Source: Vibrio stylophorae
GTDB taxonomy: Bacteria > Pseudomonadota > Gammaproteobacteria > Enterobacterales > Vibrionaceae
Direction: 5' to 3'
NCBI RefSeq assembly: GCF_921293875.1
Contig: NZ_CAKLDI010000002.1
Location: 372,001 to 436,000 of the forward strand
Length of the DNA stretch: 64,000 nt
Positions within the stretch are counted from its first letter, which is position 1, and each line of letters starts with the position of its first letter. The position numbers and the translations under genes are program-made. Below are positions 35,970 through 44,890 of the stretch, piece by piece. Under the pieces are notes generated by a model. The model worked only from the letters and a program-made list of their open reading frames with translations, had not been told where the DNA came from and did no database searches.

Positions 35970-36626
35970 ATGACGCATCCAATCATTCGCGACCTTAACG
36001 TTCGTTACACCACCAAAAAATTTGATGCCGACAAGCACATTAGCCATGAAGATATGGCCGTGATTGAAGAAGCGCTGCGTTTATCTGCGTCATCCATCAA
36101 TTCACAACCATGGAAATTTATTATTTTGGCTTCCGACGATGCCAAACAAAAATTCCATGACACCTTTGCCAATAAGCATCAGTTCAATCAGCCGCATGCC
36201 AAAGCGGCCTCACACACAGTGCTAATGGCCTATGACCCATATTTCAGCAAAGACAAATTCGCCAAACGCGTCGATGCTGAAGTGAGCTCAGGTCACCTAC
36301 CCGCAGAGATGTATGACACCTTTATGGGTGCCTATGCGTTTGCGCAGGCGAATACCGACGAAACGGGCTTTAACGGTAACTGGACCAAGGCACAGGTTTA
36401 TATTGCGCTTGGCAATTTACTGCACACACTGGCGCGTTTGGGTATTGATTCAACACCGATGGAAGGGATCGACAGTGAGCTCATTGGCGAAACCTTTAAA
36501 GATCAACTCGATGGTCATATCTGCCAAGTTGCAGTGGCCATTGGTTATCACAAAGACGGTGAAGACTATAACCATGGCCGTCCAAAGGCGCGTCTACCGC
36601 TTGAAGCAGTGGTCACGACCCTATAA
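35970..36626 (+). CDS. nfsB: NfsB-type NAD(P)H nitroreductase / dihydropteridine reductase
   Basis: 218 residues from ATG at 35970, with AGAGGA 8 bases before; earlier in-frame ATG codons give atypical residues. Flavin-enzyme motifs: RYTTKKFDADKHIS, LRLSASSINSQPWKFIILAS (FMN contact), GNWTKAQVYIALGNLLHTLARLGIDSTPMEGID and VAIGYHKDGEDYNHGRPKARLPLEAVV. This matches the E. coli NfsB length (217) and pattern. It would reduce nitro compounds and quinones in the cytoplasm. The stop codon lies within a 15-bp tandem repeat. Confidence 0.93.
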   Translation: MTHPIIRDLNVRYTTKKFDADKHISHEDMAVIEEALRLSASSINSQPWKFIILASDDAKQKFHDTFANKHQFNQPHAKAASHTVLMAYDPYFSKDKFAKRVDAEVSSGHLPAEMYDTFMGAYAFAQANTDETGFNGNWTKAQVYIALGNLLHTLARLGIDSTPMEGIDSELIGETFKDQLDGHICQVAVAIGYHKDGEDYNHGRPKARLPLEAVVTTL

Positions 36627-36680
36627 AAGGGACCTCTATAAAGGCGCTCTTGATAAAGGGACTTTCTATAAAGGAAGTTT
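36621..36680. repeat. Four 15-bp tandem repeats starting at the nfsB stop codon
   Basis: Units begin at 36621, 36636, 36651 and 36666, with consensus CTATAAAGGGACTYT. Each unit carries TAA in the nfsB frame (36624, 36639, 36654, 36669). They end just before the terminator at 36713. Confidence 0.8.
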
Positions 36681-36712
36681 CACGCCGCACGAAGCAGCGG
36701 TCGAAAAGCAAT

Positions 36713-36742
36713 AAAAAAGCCACGCAATTGCGTGGCTTTTTT
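36713..36742. terminator. Bidirectional terminator between nfsB and the HAD gene
   Basis: A perfect 15-bp palindrome (A6 GCCACGCAA / TTGCGTGGC T6) between convergent genes; the actual loop forms from its centre. Confidence 0.85.
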
Positions 36743-36776
36743 GCATCAAGGGATCAAGCATCATTGATCGCGCAGA

Positions 36777-37427
36777 TTATGCGGCTTGTTTGAGCTGCTC
36801 GAGCACTTGCTCCATAGACGGCAAGACGATGTGACCCAAAGCGCGAACCTCATCACTTGGCTCGACTAAATCAGGAATTTGGAAAGTTTGCATTCCCGCA
36901 GCCATTGCTGCGCGTGTGCCATTGTTGGAGTCTTCAAATGCGATGCACTGCGTTGGATCAACACCCAAACGCTCTGCGGCGAGCAGATAAATCTCAGGAT
37001 GTGGCTTACCATGTTTGACCTCATCTCCCGTTGAGATGGAATCAAAATAAGGCGTTAAACCAGCCAGTTCCAGCTTCACCTCAGCCACATCGCGACTTGT
37101 TGAGGTCGCAACCGCCATTGGAACACCCTGCGCTTTGAGCCAGTCAAGCAAGGCGAGTACACCGGTTTTCACTGGAATAGCTTCATGCAGCACCACGGCA
37201 TTATATGCAGGACGCCAGGTGTCATGAATACGCTGGTAATCATCACCGTAAAATTCAGTGAAAATGCGTTGAATATCCACGGCATTGCAGCCAATCATAG
37301 AACGATAAACAACGTCATCAAAAGGTAGTTCTAACTGTTCGCAAGCTGCTTTAAAGACGCGCATACAAACGCGCTCAGTATCGAGCAGCAAGCCATCCAT
37401 ATCAAAAATTGCAGCTTGAAAATGCAT
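36777..37427 (-). CDS. HAD-family phosphatase (phosphoglucomutase-like subfamily)
   Basis: 216 residues from ATG at 37427 with GGGAGAG before it. HAD motif I is FDMDGLLLDTERV with the nucleophile Asp and the +2 Asp; motif II is AVATSTSRDVAEVKLE; motif III/IV is GKPHPEIYLLAAERLGVDPTQCIAFEDSNNGTRAAMAAGM. The cap domain follows motif I. The pattern fits YqaB/YniC-type sugar-phosphate phosphatases. Substrate unknown. Confidence 0.88.
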   Translation of the reverse strand: MHFQAAIFDMDGLLLDTERVCMRVFKAACEQLELPFDDVVYRSMIGCNAVDIQRIFTEFYGDDYQRIHDTWRPAYNAVVLHEAIPVKTGVLALLDWLKAQGVPMAVATSTSRDVAEVKLELAGLTPYFDSISTGDEVKHGKPHPEIYLLAAERLGVDPTQCIAFEDSNNGTRAAMAAGMQTFQIPDLVEPSDEVRALGHIVLPSMEQVLEQLKQAA

Positions 37428-37482
37428 GAAGCTCTCCCGTAAAAAACGGTGCATTGTCCCATATCTAGGTAGGCGGCGCTAG

Positions 37483-38397
37483 TTAACTCATGAGATTGGC
37501 ATGCCTGTCATGTACGAATTTCGCCACAAAATCGATGAGCGCGCGAAGCCGTTTCGGCTGATATCGCTGACGATGGAAAATCGCCGAAAATGGCACAGCT
37601 GGGATCAGCCAATCAGGCATCACAGGTACCAATTCACCGCTTTCAATCAGCTCAGGACAATAGATGGATGGCACACGAATAATCCCTAAGCCCGCCTTTG
37701 CTGAAGCAACAATGCTGCGGCCATTTTTACAATAAAATGGCCCACTGACCACCAGCTCTTGGCTCTGGGAGGCATCCTGTTTATGCTGAAAACGCCAGCG
37801 CGTCACGCTACCAGTGAGGCAGCGATGCTGACGCAGATCTTTGGGCGATTGCGGCGCGCCATATTGCGCCAAATAATGGGGACTAGCCAGCGTGACCATT
37901 TCAATCATGGATAAAGGTTTGGCAATAAAACCCGCATCATCGAGATCGCCCATGCGAAAAGCGATATCAAATTGATCGGCAATTAAATCAATTCGCGGGC
38001 TGGAAAAATCGAGCTCAATTTGCACCTTGGGATGCTGAATTAAAAAGGCACTGATCGCATCAGTAATGATCCCCTCGCCAATAGGGCCACCAACACAGTT
38101 CACGCGAATTTGTCCACTCATTTGACTGCTATCATCCACCGCAGCCAGCACCCCCTGCTCCAATTGCTTGAGCGCTAATTTACAGGCATCAAACAGCTGC
38201 TCACCGGCTGGCGTCAAGCGCATGGTTCGGGTGGTTCGCACCATTAAACTCACCCCTAATTGCTGCTCGAGGGATTGCATTTGCCGTGAAATATGGGAGC
38301 GCGACACCGCAAGCACCTCAGCGGCTTTGGTGAAATTACCAAGCTCAGCCACACGCACAAAAGCACGAATATCAGTCAAAGAAATCTGGTCTATCAT
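37483..38397 (-). CDS. LysR-family transcription regulator divergent from an SDR gene
   Basis: 304 residues. HTH: ISLTDIRAFVRVAELGNFTKAAEVLAVSRSHISRQMQSLEQQLG, then LMVRTTRTMRLTPAGEQLF and the effector domain (GQIRVNCVGGPIGEGII). It resembles the CrgA/DhaR-like LysR branch. The SDR gene starts 178 bases away on the opposite strand and is its probable target. Confidence 0.9.
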   Translation of the reverse strand: MIDQISLTDIRAFVRVAELGNFTKAAEVLAVSRSHISRQMQSLEQQLGVSLMVRTTRTMRLTPAGEQLFDACKLALKQLEQGVLAAVDDSSQMSGQIRVNCVGGPIGEGIITDAISAFLIQHPKVQIELDFSSPRIDLIADQFDIAFRMGDLDDAGFIAKPLSMIEMVTLASPHYLAQYGAPQSPKDLRQHRCLTGSVTRWRFQHKQDASQSQELVVSGPFYCKNGRSIVASAKAGLGIIRVPSIYCPELIESGELVPVMPDWLIPAVPFSAIFHRQRYQPKRLRALIDFVAKFVHDRHANLMS

Positions 38398-38574
38398 TCG
38401 GTCAGTTCAGCCATTTTATTGTTGCCAATGAACAACAGTATTTTGACTCAATTGCTATATATCAACAAACGCTCTTTCGCCTAAGATGCTTACCCAATGC
38501 AAAAGATGCTTATCAAGTGTGAAAGCGTTCAGATATCAACTTATTGCCTCGGCAATTTAGATAGGAATTATCAA

Positions 38575-39294
38575 ATGAAACCATTAGTTGTGATCACAGG
38601 TGCAAGCTCAGGTATCGGTGCTGCCATTGCAAAACGTTTTAGCGATGAAGGCCATGCGCTTTTGTTGCTTGCACGTCGTGTTGACCGCCTTGAGGCTCTG
38701 AACCTACCCAACACCATTTGCGCGCAAGTGGATATCACAGATAAAGCGTCTCTTGAGCAAGCCATTGCCCAAGCAGAAAGCCAATTTGGTCCTGTGGATT
38801 GTTTAGTCAATAACGCAGGTGCCATGCTACTGGGTCAGATTGACACCCAAGATGCGAGCGAATGGAAACGTATGTTTGATGTCAACGTACTTGGCCTACT
38901 CAACGGCATGCAAGCCGTGCTTGCACCAATGAAAGCACGCCAAACTGGTACCATCGTCAACATTAGTTCTATTGCAGGTCGTAAAACCTTCCCGGATCAC
39001 GCGGCCTACTGCGGCACTAAATTTGCGGTACATGCCATTAGTGAAAACGTGCGTGAAGAAGTTGCCGATAGCAATGTGCGCGTGACCACCATTGCCCCTG
39101 GTGTGGTTGAAACTGAGCTTTTGTCTCACACCAGCTCAGATGAAATCAAAACCGGTTATGAAGGTTGGAAAACCAGCATCGGCGGCGCGCTCGTTGCTGA
39201 TGATATCGCCCGTTGTGTGCTATTTGCTTATCAACAGCCACAAGGCATGTGCGTCCGTGAGATTATGGTTGCACCAACACGTCAGCAGCCATAA
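38575..39294 (+). CDS. Short-chain dehydrogenase/reductase (SDR), YdfG-like
   Basis: 239 residues from ATG at 38575, with AGGAAT upstream; the frame begins at 38497 but lacks a site there. Rossmann motif TGASSGIGAAIAKRF, NNAGAMLLG, Ser in NISSIAG and the catalytic YCGTK. The sequence EALNLPNTICAQVDITDKASL and the C-terminus (LFAYQQPQGMCVREIMVAPTRQQP) are like NADP-dependent 3-hydroxy-acid dehydrogenases of the YdfG group. It is divergent from a LysR gene. Confidence 0.9.
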   Translation: MKPLVVITGASSGIGAAIAKRFSDEGHALLLLARRVDRLEALNLPNTICAQVDITDKASLEQAIAQAESQFGPVDCLVNNAGAMLLGQIDTQDASEWKRMFDVNVLGLLNGMQAVLAPMKARQTGTIVNISSIAGRKTFPDHAAYCGTKFAVHAISENVREEVADSNVRVTTIAPGVVETELLSHTSSDEIKTGYEGWKTSIGGALVADDIARCVLFAYQQPQGMCVREIMVAPTRQQP

Positions 39295-39344
39295 TTGCAT
39301 CATTTCACACTGTAAATTAGTGCGATTTAAATCTGAATCACATA

Positions 39345-39372
39345 AAAAAGCCCTGAAATTTCAGGGCTTTTT
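39345..39372. terminator. Bidirectional terminator after the SDR gene
   Basis: A perfect 14-bp palindromic stem (39345-39358 with 39359-39372) with A and T tails, between convergent genes. Confidence 0.85.
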
Positions 39373-39400
39373 GCTTTCATATCGCAGATAACAAAATGCA

Positions 39401-40711
39401 TTAAAGCGGGCATTTTTGGTAATTGGAAATCACGCAAATATTTGCGGTATCAATTAATGTGGCAATTCTGGATAGCGTTATCTGTCGATTAAATCGCTTG
39501 ATAGCTGCAGTCAATTTTTGCCGCGAACGCTCACTCATCTCACTGAAATCTGGGTGCTGTTTTAAGATCACCGCCCACATAAAAGCATGCTCTAAGGACA
39601 CAAATTGCTCAGCGTCTGATGCATGCTTGGGATCTTGCGTAAAATAGAGCAGCATCATCTCCTCTTGTGCATGGGGATTATGCGCCTTCGCTTGCTGTCG
39701 TAATCTCTCAACTGCGGCTCGTTTTTGCTCACTCGTCTTCGCGTTTTCTAAATCAAATAACACCACCAAGGTTTGCGCTTCGGGTAATCCTAAATCCGCA
39801 GCTTGATGAAATAATGAAAGCGCCTTTGCGCGGTCCACTTCGACACTGGTGCCACTGAAATAAAAACGCCCGAGCATCAACAGCGCGTCTGGATCCTGAG
39901 ACTGCGCCGCGCGGGTTGCCCAATTAAAAGCGATTTGCGGCTCATGATGCTCAAAATAGTGCAGCGCTAAATCATATTGCGCTGGCGCATAGTCTTGATC
40001 AGCTGAAAGGTGAAGATATTTCAGCCCCGCTTGCTCATTCACGGCTTGTGTCAGCCCCAAATAATGATCAAGCCCCAATAGATAGTTACCGCGTGGATCC
40101 TGTATTTGTTGCAGCTTCGCAATCCAATGCATAGCTTGCGCATGGTTTTTCTCAAGCCCATGCACCCCATAAAGATAAAAACGCGCTAAATCATATTGCG
40201 CATCCACTAAATTGAGCGCCGCCGCTTGTTTCAGCCAATAGATGGTTTTCTCTGAGTCCATGGGTAACCCCATTTGCGGACGAAAATAGCTATACAGGGT
40301 CGCCAGTTCATACATCGCGGGCGTGTGCTGCTGCGCAGCGGCAAGTTCTAACCAATATTGGGCACTGGTTAAATCAGGTGGTGCAATTTCATCGTCTAAA
40401 TAAAACAGTCCCGCATAATATTGTGCATGGGCATAACCTTGCTGAGCCGATGCCATGATCCAATCAAATGCATCAAGGTAGGTGTTCTCAGGAAACGCCT
40501 CGATAATTGAAAGATATCCCATTTCAAATTGCGCTTTGGCATCACCCTGCTGAGCCTTTTCTGCAATCGCTTGAACCTGCGTATAGTTGGCCTGTTGCAG
40601 TGACACTTCGAGTTCATTGAGCGCTTTCGCTGTGTGCAGACTTTGCGTGCTTTGACACCCCGCAAGCATCCACAGCGCAAACATCATCAACGCCAATTTG
40701 ATATCTTTCAT
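39401..40711 (-). CDS. Sel1-repeat lipoprotein
   Basis: 436 residues. Signal peptide with lipobox LAGC (MMFALWMLAGCQSTQ). The body holds about eight Sel1/TPR-like units, for example AQFEMGYLSIIEAFPE, AHAQYYAGLFYLDDE, PAMYELATLYSYF, DAQYDLARFYLYGVHGLEKNHAQAMHWI, PAQYDLALHYFEHHEPQIAF and DALLMLGRFYFSGTSVEVDRAKALSLFHQAADLGLPEAQ. Such solenoids bind other proteins. A periplasm-facing scaffold role is inferred. Single gene. Confidence 0.88.
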   Translation of the reverse strand: MKDIKLALMMFALWMLAGCQSTQSLHTAKALNELEVSLQQANYTQVQAIAEKAQQGDAKAQFEMGYLSIIEAFPENTYLDAFDWIMASAQQGYAHAQYYAGLFYLDDEIAPPDLTSAQYWLELAAAQQHTPAMYELATLYSYFRPQMGLPMDSEKTIYWLKQAAALNLVDAQYDLARFYLYGVHGLEKNHAQAMHWIAKLQQIQDPRGNYLLGLDHYLGLTQAVNEQAGLKYLHLSADQDYAPAQYDLALHYFEHHEPQIAFNWATRAAQSQDPDALLMLGRFYFSGTSVEVDRAKALSLFHQAADLGLPEAQTLVVLFDLENAKTSEQKRAAVERLRQQAKAHNPHAQEEMMLLYFTQDPKHASDAEQFVSLEHAFMWAVILKQHPDFSEMSERSRQKLTAAIKRFNRQITLSRIATLIDTANICVISNYQKCPL

Positions 40712-41024
40712 TCAATATCCCTACATCTGCTTTAAATCGATTGAATCGCCAGCTATTTGAACATGTTTTGCGCTCAATTACTGCTTTATTTTCAATCACT
40801 TTGTTGCCGCGCATTTAAAATAACGTCACTCTCACCTCAAACAAGCCTCTAAATCTACAGCAAGGAATCAACATCAATCAGGTGCATGATGAATCAAAGC
40901 AGCGCACAAAGCGCCAAAGTCCGCTTGCCATCGCATTCATGCTCGATTGATTGATCCGTCCACTCCCTCACAAAAATAGGTTAGACTCAAGGCTGCACCT
41001 CGATTGAAAGCAAGGATGAAACAC
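40712..41024. other. Divergent intergenic stretch, no gene seen
   Basis: 313 bases between the Sel1 and HopJ genes, which are transcribed away from each other; it must hold both promoters. No clear hairpin or conserved site seen. Confidence 0.5.
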
Positions 41025-41372
41025 ATGGAATTGGAAGCGTTTTTAGCCACACTGATGCAGCAACCCGAAGTGATTGAGTTTGAGCAAACCATGGCAGTGA
41101 TCGATCACAGCTATGATTTTATCCCCACCGCTTTTCGCAATGGCGAGACCAATAACCAAGCGGGTGAAAACAATGGCTCATGTAAGATATTTGCCTTTGC
41201 ATCACTCAATAAACTGACGCCAGCACAAACGCTTGCATGTTTTGGCCGCTTCTATCGTCAAGATGTACTTGAGCATCCTGAGAATACCGACCATCAAAAC
41301 ATTCGAAATTTCATCAAATATGGTTGGCAAGGCATCGAGTTTCACAATCCAGCCTTACATAAGCGGATCTAG
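41025..41372 (+). CDS. HopJ-family protein
   Basis: 115 residues from ATG at 41025, which has AAGG nine bases upstream; an ATG at 41016 lies too close to it. The sequence FEQTMAVIDHSYDFIPTAFRNGETNNQAGENNGSCKIFAFASLNKLTPAQTLACFGRFYRQDVL is the signature of the HopJ (PF08888) family. Despite the type III effector name, it is a widespread cytoplasmic protein of unknown role. Single gene, with a shared terminator downstream. Confidence 0.9.
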   Translation: MELEAFLATLMQQPEVIEFEQTMAVIDHSYDFIPTAFRNGETNNQAGENNGSCKIFAFASLNKLTPAQTLACFGRFYRQDVLEHPENTDHQNIRNFIKYGWQGIEFHNPALHKRI

Positions 41373-41420
41373 CACTTCATCGCACTGCCAACGATCAAAC
41401 CGCCATAGCGCGCATCAAAT

Positions 41421-41450
41421 AAAAAAGAGTCGGCATGCCGACTCTTTTTT
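41421..41450. terminator. Bidirectional terminator between hopJ-like and GNAT genes
   Basis: A perfect 15-bp palindrome (A6 GAGTCGGCA / TGCCGACTC T6) between convergent genes. Confidence 0.85.
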
Positions 41451-41485
41451 ATTTATACAGTGATTAGCTAAAGACGAATACCGCG

Positions 41486-41968
41486 TTAATTTGTCAGCTT
41501 GCGCCGCATCAGTAACGCACTGTCACCATAGCTTTGACACACAGGCTCGCTCAGCGCAGAAAAGCCATTTTTTTGCCAAAATGACTTCGAATTTTGAATC
41601 GAAACAAGGCGAATTTCTTGATACCCCGTAGACTCAGCCACATCCACCAATTTTTCAATCAATTGTGGGCCAATCCCTTGTCCAGCAGCAGTGCTATCAA
41701 TAGCTAAATCATGCAAAAACAAAATCTCGCCATGACTATCTTCAGGCAATCGCTGCGATAACTTAGGCGGCGTTTCACGATTCCAAGCATGCGCCAGCAG
41801 ATAGCCTTTAATTTGCTGATCTTTTTTGTATACAAAGCAGCATTCAGGCGATTTTTGCCACTTATCTTGCAAAATCGCAACGGGCTCAGGCTCAATCGAC
41901 TGATAAGCCTGCACCTGTATTTGATAAATCTCAGGCCATTGATGCGCTAAAATGCGTTGAACTGACAT
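41486..41968 (-). CDS. GNAT-family N-acetyltransferase
   Basis: 160 residues. Motif A (acetyl-CoA pyrophosphate loop) is LFLHDLAIDSTAAGQGIGPQLIEKLVDVAE, followed by IRLVSIQNSKSFWQKNGF, the usual end of a GNAT domain. The N-terminal part (HQWPEIYQIQVQAYQSIEPEP) is typical of small free-standing GNATs. The substrate cannot be predicted. Single gene. Confidence 0.88.
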   Translation of the reverse strand: MSVQRILAHQWPEIYQIQVQAYQSIEPEPVAILQDKWQKSPECCFVYKKDQQIKGYLLAHAWNRETPPKLSQRLPEDSHGEILFLHDLAIDSTAAGQGIGPQLIEKLVDVAESTGYQEIRLVSIQNSKSFWQKNGFSALSEPVCQSYGDSALLMRRKLTN

Positions 41969-42021
41969 ATATAAACCTGTGTTTCACAATAAATGTTTGC
42001 ATCACGATGTAAATTTGCTGA

Positions 42022-43068
42022 TTAGCGAAATAACACGCGATAAAGCGGCGTTTTCTCAAGCCCTTTAATCAGCAGGAGCGTGAAGGTCACGGTTCCGAAA
42101 AAGACCACCGCATCCTTTAGCGGTGCTGCTTGCAATGTGTTTAGCTGCAAAAATCCCGTCAGGTCTAGCATTAAAATCATGATGGGTAAATGCGCCACAT
42201 AGATGGGCAGTACATATTGCGCCCAGTGAAATACCCAAGGACGATCGCCCAGTTGTGGTGTGGCCAACAAAAACAAGAACAAGCCCGTGCCCCACAGCAC
42301 AGTTCCAAGCAAGTAATCATTGCTATTAAATGGCTGTTTGAAATCCATAAGGAAATAGGCTTCGCCTAAGTGCATCGCCATACCAATCAATGCCATTGCC
42401 AAGGCTGCGCCACGTGACAACCGAAACTCTTTTTCTCGAATCAAAAAGCCAAGGGCAAACATCAAGGTTGAGAAGAATGGCCCATTCCGGGTAAAGCAAA
42501 ATGCCCAGATATTGGTAAGATTGTAATAACTTCCTGCTGCCACACCGTAGAGATATAAAACGACGGCAATGGGTAATAACCAGCGTGCTTTGTGAAAATG
42601 TAAAAGTAGCGCAGTGATCAGTGCTGCCAGCATCAACGCCGGTAAAAACCACAGATGCACCAAGCCACCTTCTAGCAGCGTATTAATTGGGCGACTCAGT
42701 AAATACTGCCAATAACCCAGCCGCTCTGCGAGATAGCCATTCTCTAGCAGCGTGCCAAAATCAAATGGCATCAACAAACAAATTACGCTCCAAACGGCGA
42801 AGATTCGAAGCAGCGGCGCGCAATAATTTTTTAGCGTCACCATAGGTGCAGCCACCAGCTTTGGCTGAATCAAAAATCCGGCGATCAAAAAGAATAGCGG
42901 CACCGCAAAACGCGTGCATTGATTAAAGAGATAGCCAAGCCATGGGGTTTCACCAACTTGCAAATAGGTCATAAACAGTTGGCAGTGCATGGCCACAACA
43001 GCAAAAATTGCGATTAAACGGCCAAGCTCTAAACTGGCGATTTTTTTAGTAGGTGTTGGCGTGTTCAT
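42022..43068 (-). CDS. Acyltransferase-3 family membrane protein
   Basis: 348 residues from ATG at 43068; an in-frame ATG at 43095 is also possible. About ten spans. Start LELGRLIAIFAVVAMHCQLFM contains the catalytic-type Arg and His; RFAVPLFFLIAGFLI follows. These are hallmarks of the Acyl_transf_3 (OafA/OatA) family, which acetylates sugars or peptidoglycan. Substrate unknown. Stand-alone gene. Confidence 0.87.
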   Translation of the reverse strand: MNTPTPTKKIASLELGRLIAIFAVVAMHCQLFMTYLQVGETPWLGYLFNQCTRFAVPLFFLIAGFLIQPKLVAAPMVTLKNYCAPLLRIFAVWSVICLLMPFDFGTLLENGYLAERLGYWQYLLSRPINTLLEGGLVHLWFLPALMLAALITALLLHFHKARWLLPIAVVLYLYGVAAGSYYNLTNIWAFCFTRNGPFFSTLMFALGFLIREKEFRLSRGAALAMALIGMAMHLGEAYFLMDFKQPFNSNDYLLGTVLWGTGLFLFLLATPQLGDRPWVFHWAQYVLPIYVAHLPIMILMLDLTGFLQLNTLQAAPLKDAVVFFGTVTFTLLLIKGLEKTPLYRVLFR

Positions 43069-43388
43069 TACTCGTTCATCAATCAAAGAAAACACACCAT
43101 ATTTATCAGTTCAGCCTGTTTAAGCAATCAATTCTGATGCTATACCCGCCTGAAATATCAAGAATTCATGTAATTCTAGATGTGCATCAAGTTTCCAAAA
43201 TAAATCAACGCCCTTGCCAACCTTCAATCACTGAATTGAAAATATTGGTCCTGCGAAATACAGCGCAATACCATGCATGCACTCGCTTTCGCTTTGCGCG
43301 CACCATTGTTTCGCTCAGTTATAGCTGGGTTTCATTACGCTCCATTATATGGAACAATATACGGCAAATAGTTCAAGGAGCGATCTGT
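43069..43388. other. Divergent intergenic stretch before the DUF3313 lipoprotein gene
   Basis: 320 bases with both promoters implied. An open frame continuous with the DUF3313 gene crosses it but has no ribosome site and no protein pattern. Confidence 0.45.
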
Positions 43389-44069
43389 ATGAATGCCATC
43401 ACCAAGGCCAGCCTGATTTTCTGTCTGACAGCTTTACTGACCGCATGTGCCAACGGACCACTGGTTCGCGCCACCAAATTTACCCAATATGAAGATTTTA
43501 AACCCGGCCCTGAAGGCGGCGTCGATTTAGTATGGGCGCGCGCGGGTTTGCGCAGTCATGAGCGACTTCGCAACAAAATTGCCCAATATGACAGTGTAAT
43601 CATCACACCCGTGATTGTGGTGCTTGATGAAAATTCAGATATCGATGATCAAGATGTCAAAGAGATTAGCCAGTATTTGGTCAGCCACCTTCAGCAGCAC
43701 ATTTCGCGGCATAAAGCCATTGTGGGTCAACCAACGGGTAAAAGCCTGCGCCTATATATTGCGATCAGTAATGTGGAAACGCCGAATCCAGTGCTTGCCG
43801 TGACCAGCAGCGTGCTGCCAGTGGGGCTTGGCATTTCTGCAATCGCCAAAGTCACCACGGGTGAACACACCAATGTCGGCTCGGCGACCATTGAATTGAT
43901 GGTCAGTGACGCACAAACGGGCAAACCCCTCTTTGCCGCTATCGATCGTCAGGCGGGGAATAAAGACTTTTCCACGATGATTGACTCATTAGATGATGCC
44001 AAAGATGCGATTCACTGGTGGGTTCAGCGCTTAGGTGTTACCCTCAACACCCATTCAAAACGCAGCTAA
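43389..44069 (+). CDS. DUF3313 lipoprotein
   Basis: 226 residues from ATG at 43389 with AAGGAG 9 bases before. Lipobox LTAC in ASLIFCLTALLTACANGP. The body (DFKPGPEGGVDLVWARAGLRS, YDSVIITPVIVVLDE, LYIAISNVETPNPVLAVTSSVLPVG, GSATIELMVSDAQTGKPLFAAIDRQAG) is characteristic of DUF3313 proteins, outer-membrane-linked lipoproteins of unknown function. It is followed 6 bases later by a DUF3820 gene. Confidence 0.87.
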   Translation: MNAITKASLIFCLTALLTACANGPLVRATKFTQYEDFKPGPEGGVDLVWARAGLRSHERLRNKIAQYDSVIITPVIVVLDENSDIDDQDVKEISQYLVSHLQQHISRHKAIVGQPTGKSLRLYIAISNVETPNPVLAVTSSVLPVGLGISAIAKVTTGEHTNVGSATIELMVSDAQTGKPLFAAIDRQAGNKDFSTMIDSLDDAKDAIHWWVQRLGVTLNTHSKRS

Positions 44070-44075
44070 TTGGCC

Positions 44076-44291
44076 ATGCTCAGCAAAGAAAATCTGATCA
44101 AACTCGCGCGTAAACAAATGCCCTTTGGTAAATATGCAGGCCGCGCTTTAATTGACCTTCCCGAAGAGTATCTGCTTTGGTTTGATAAAAAAGGCTTTCC
44201 TGAGGGCGAGCTTGGCCAGCTATTGCAACTGTGCCTTGCCTTAAAAATTGAAGGGTTAGACAGTGTGGTGAAGCCTTTAAAGCGTATGTAA
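44076..44291 (+). CDS. DUF3820-family small protein
   Basis: 71 residues from ATG at 44076 (a TTG lies in frame just before). MPFGKYAGRALIDLPEEYLLWFDKKGFPEGELGQLLQLCLALKIEGL is the family signature; DUF3820 members resemble the quorum-sensing-regulated virulence factor fold and a nucleic-acid-linked module. Expressed with the preceding lipoprotein gene, 6 bases away. Confidence 0.88.
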   Translation: MLSKENLIKLARKQMPFGKYAGRALIDLPEEYLLWFDKKGFPEGELGQLLQLCLALKIEGLDSVVKPLKRM

Positions 44292-44342
44292 CCCGCTACT
44301 GTCCTCAATTTTTCCACGATACTCAGTGTTTTCTTTCGAACT

Positions 44343-44369
44343 AGCCGAACCGTTAGGTTGGCCTTTTTT
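44343..44369 (+). terminator. Terminator of the DUF3313-DUF3820 unit
   Basis: A 9-bp stem with one mismatch (44343-44351 with 44356-44364), 4-base loop, T6 to 44369. It marks the left edge of the AT-rich island. Confidence 0.65.
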
Positions 44370-44455
44370 GCCCCGAAACGTATTGTGAGCCAAAGTTCCA
44401 ACATAGATTTTCGGTTAATTTTTACATACAAAAAGTAAAGATTATCAAAAAGCAA

Positions 44456-44470
44456 GACCTGACCCCGTCA
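44456..44470. other. GACCTGACCCCGTCA motif, possible mobile-element remnant
   Basis: I recall this motif (reverse GGGGTCAGGTC) as recurring next to REP-associated tyrosine transposase (Y1_Tnp/RAYT) genes in gammaproteobacteria. No transposase frame is present here, so at most a remnant or boundary mark. The link is from memory and not verified. Confidence 0.3.
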
Positions 44471-44491
44471 TTTTTCAATCTCCGCGGACTG

Positions 44492-44836
44492 ATGCGTAAA
44501 AATGAAGTCTGGCTTGATTTTGGTTGGGATCGTTCTTTTTCTCCAAGAGTCAAAGACTTTATCAAGAACACCAGAATAGACACTAAACGAATTGCGGAAT
44601 GGGTTGAAGCATTTTACTTTAATGATCAAGTAGATGGCTTTTCTGTTAATTATGACCTTGAAGAAGGATGGGGAACTGTTCTGATTTGTAACGAAGAGAT
44701 GATTATGAGTGGTGATTACTACGTCTCGGGTTCTGATGTATATAACGATACTGATAGCAAGATAGATGAATATCAAACTGACGCATTCTTTGGAATATTT
44801 GGCACTTTACGAGAAGTCGTTGCGGCAATTAAATAA
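44492..44836 (+). CDS. Hypothetical protein in the AT-rich island
   Basis: 114 residues, acidic and aromatic-rich (VWLDFGWDRSFSPRVKDFI, YDLEEGWGTVLICNEEMIM). No signal peptide or spans. No convincing Shine-Dalgarno before the ATG. Not recognised. It stands alone on the plus strand facing the minus-strand nuclease gene. An immunity or accessory role is possible but unsupported. Confidence 0.5.
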   Translation: MRKNEVWLDFGWDRSFSPRVKDFIKNTRIDTKRIAEWVEAFYFNDQVDGFSVNYDLEEGWGTVLICNEEMIMSGDYYVSGSDVYNDTDSKIDEYQTDAFFGIFGTLREVVAAIK

Positions 44837-44890
44837 TAAAGTTATTTGAATTATAGATAATTAAGTCAAAGCAAACTCATGATGTTACTA

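Noticed and set aside
44066..44455. 129-codon minus-strand frame over the DUF3820 gene
   Set aside because: It is antisense to a recognised family and runs through its terminator.
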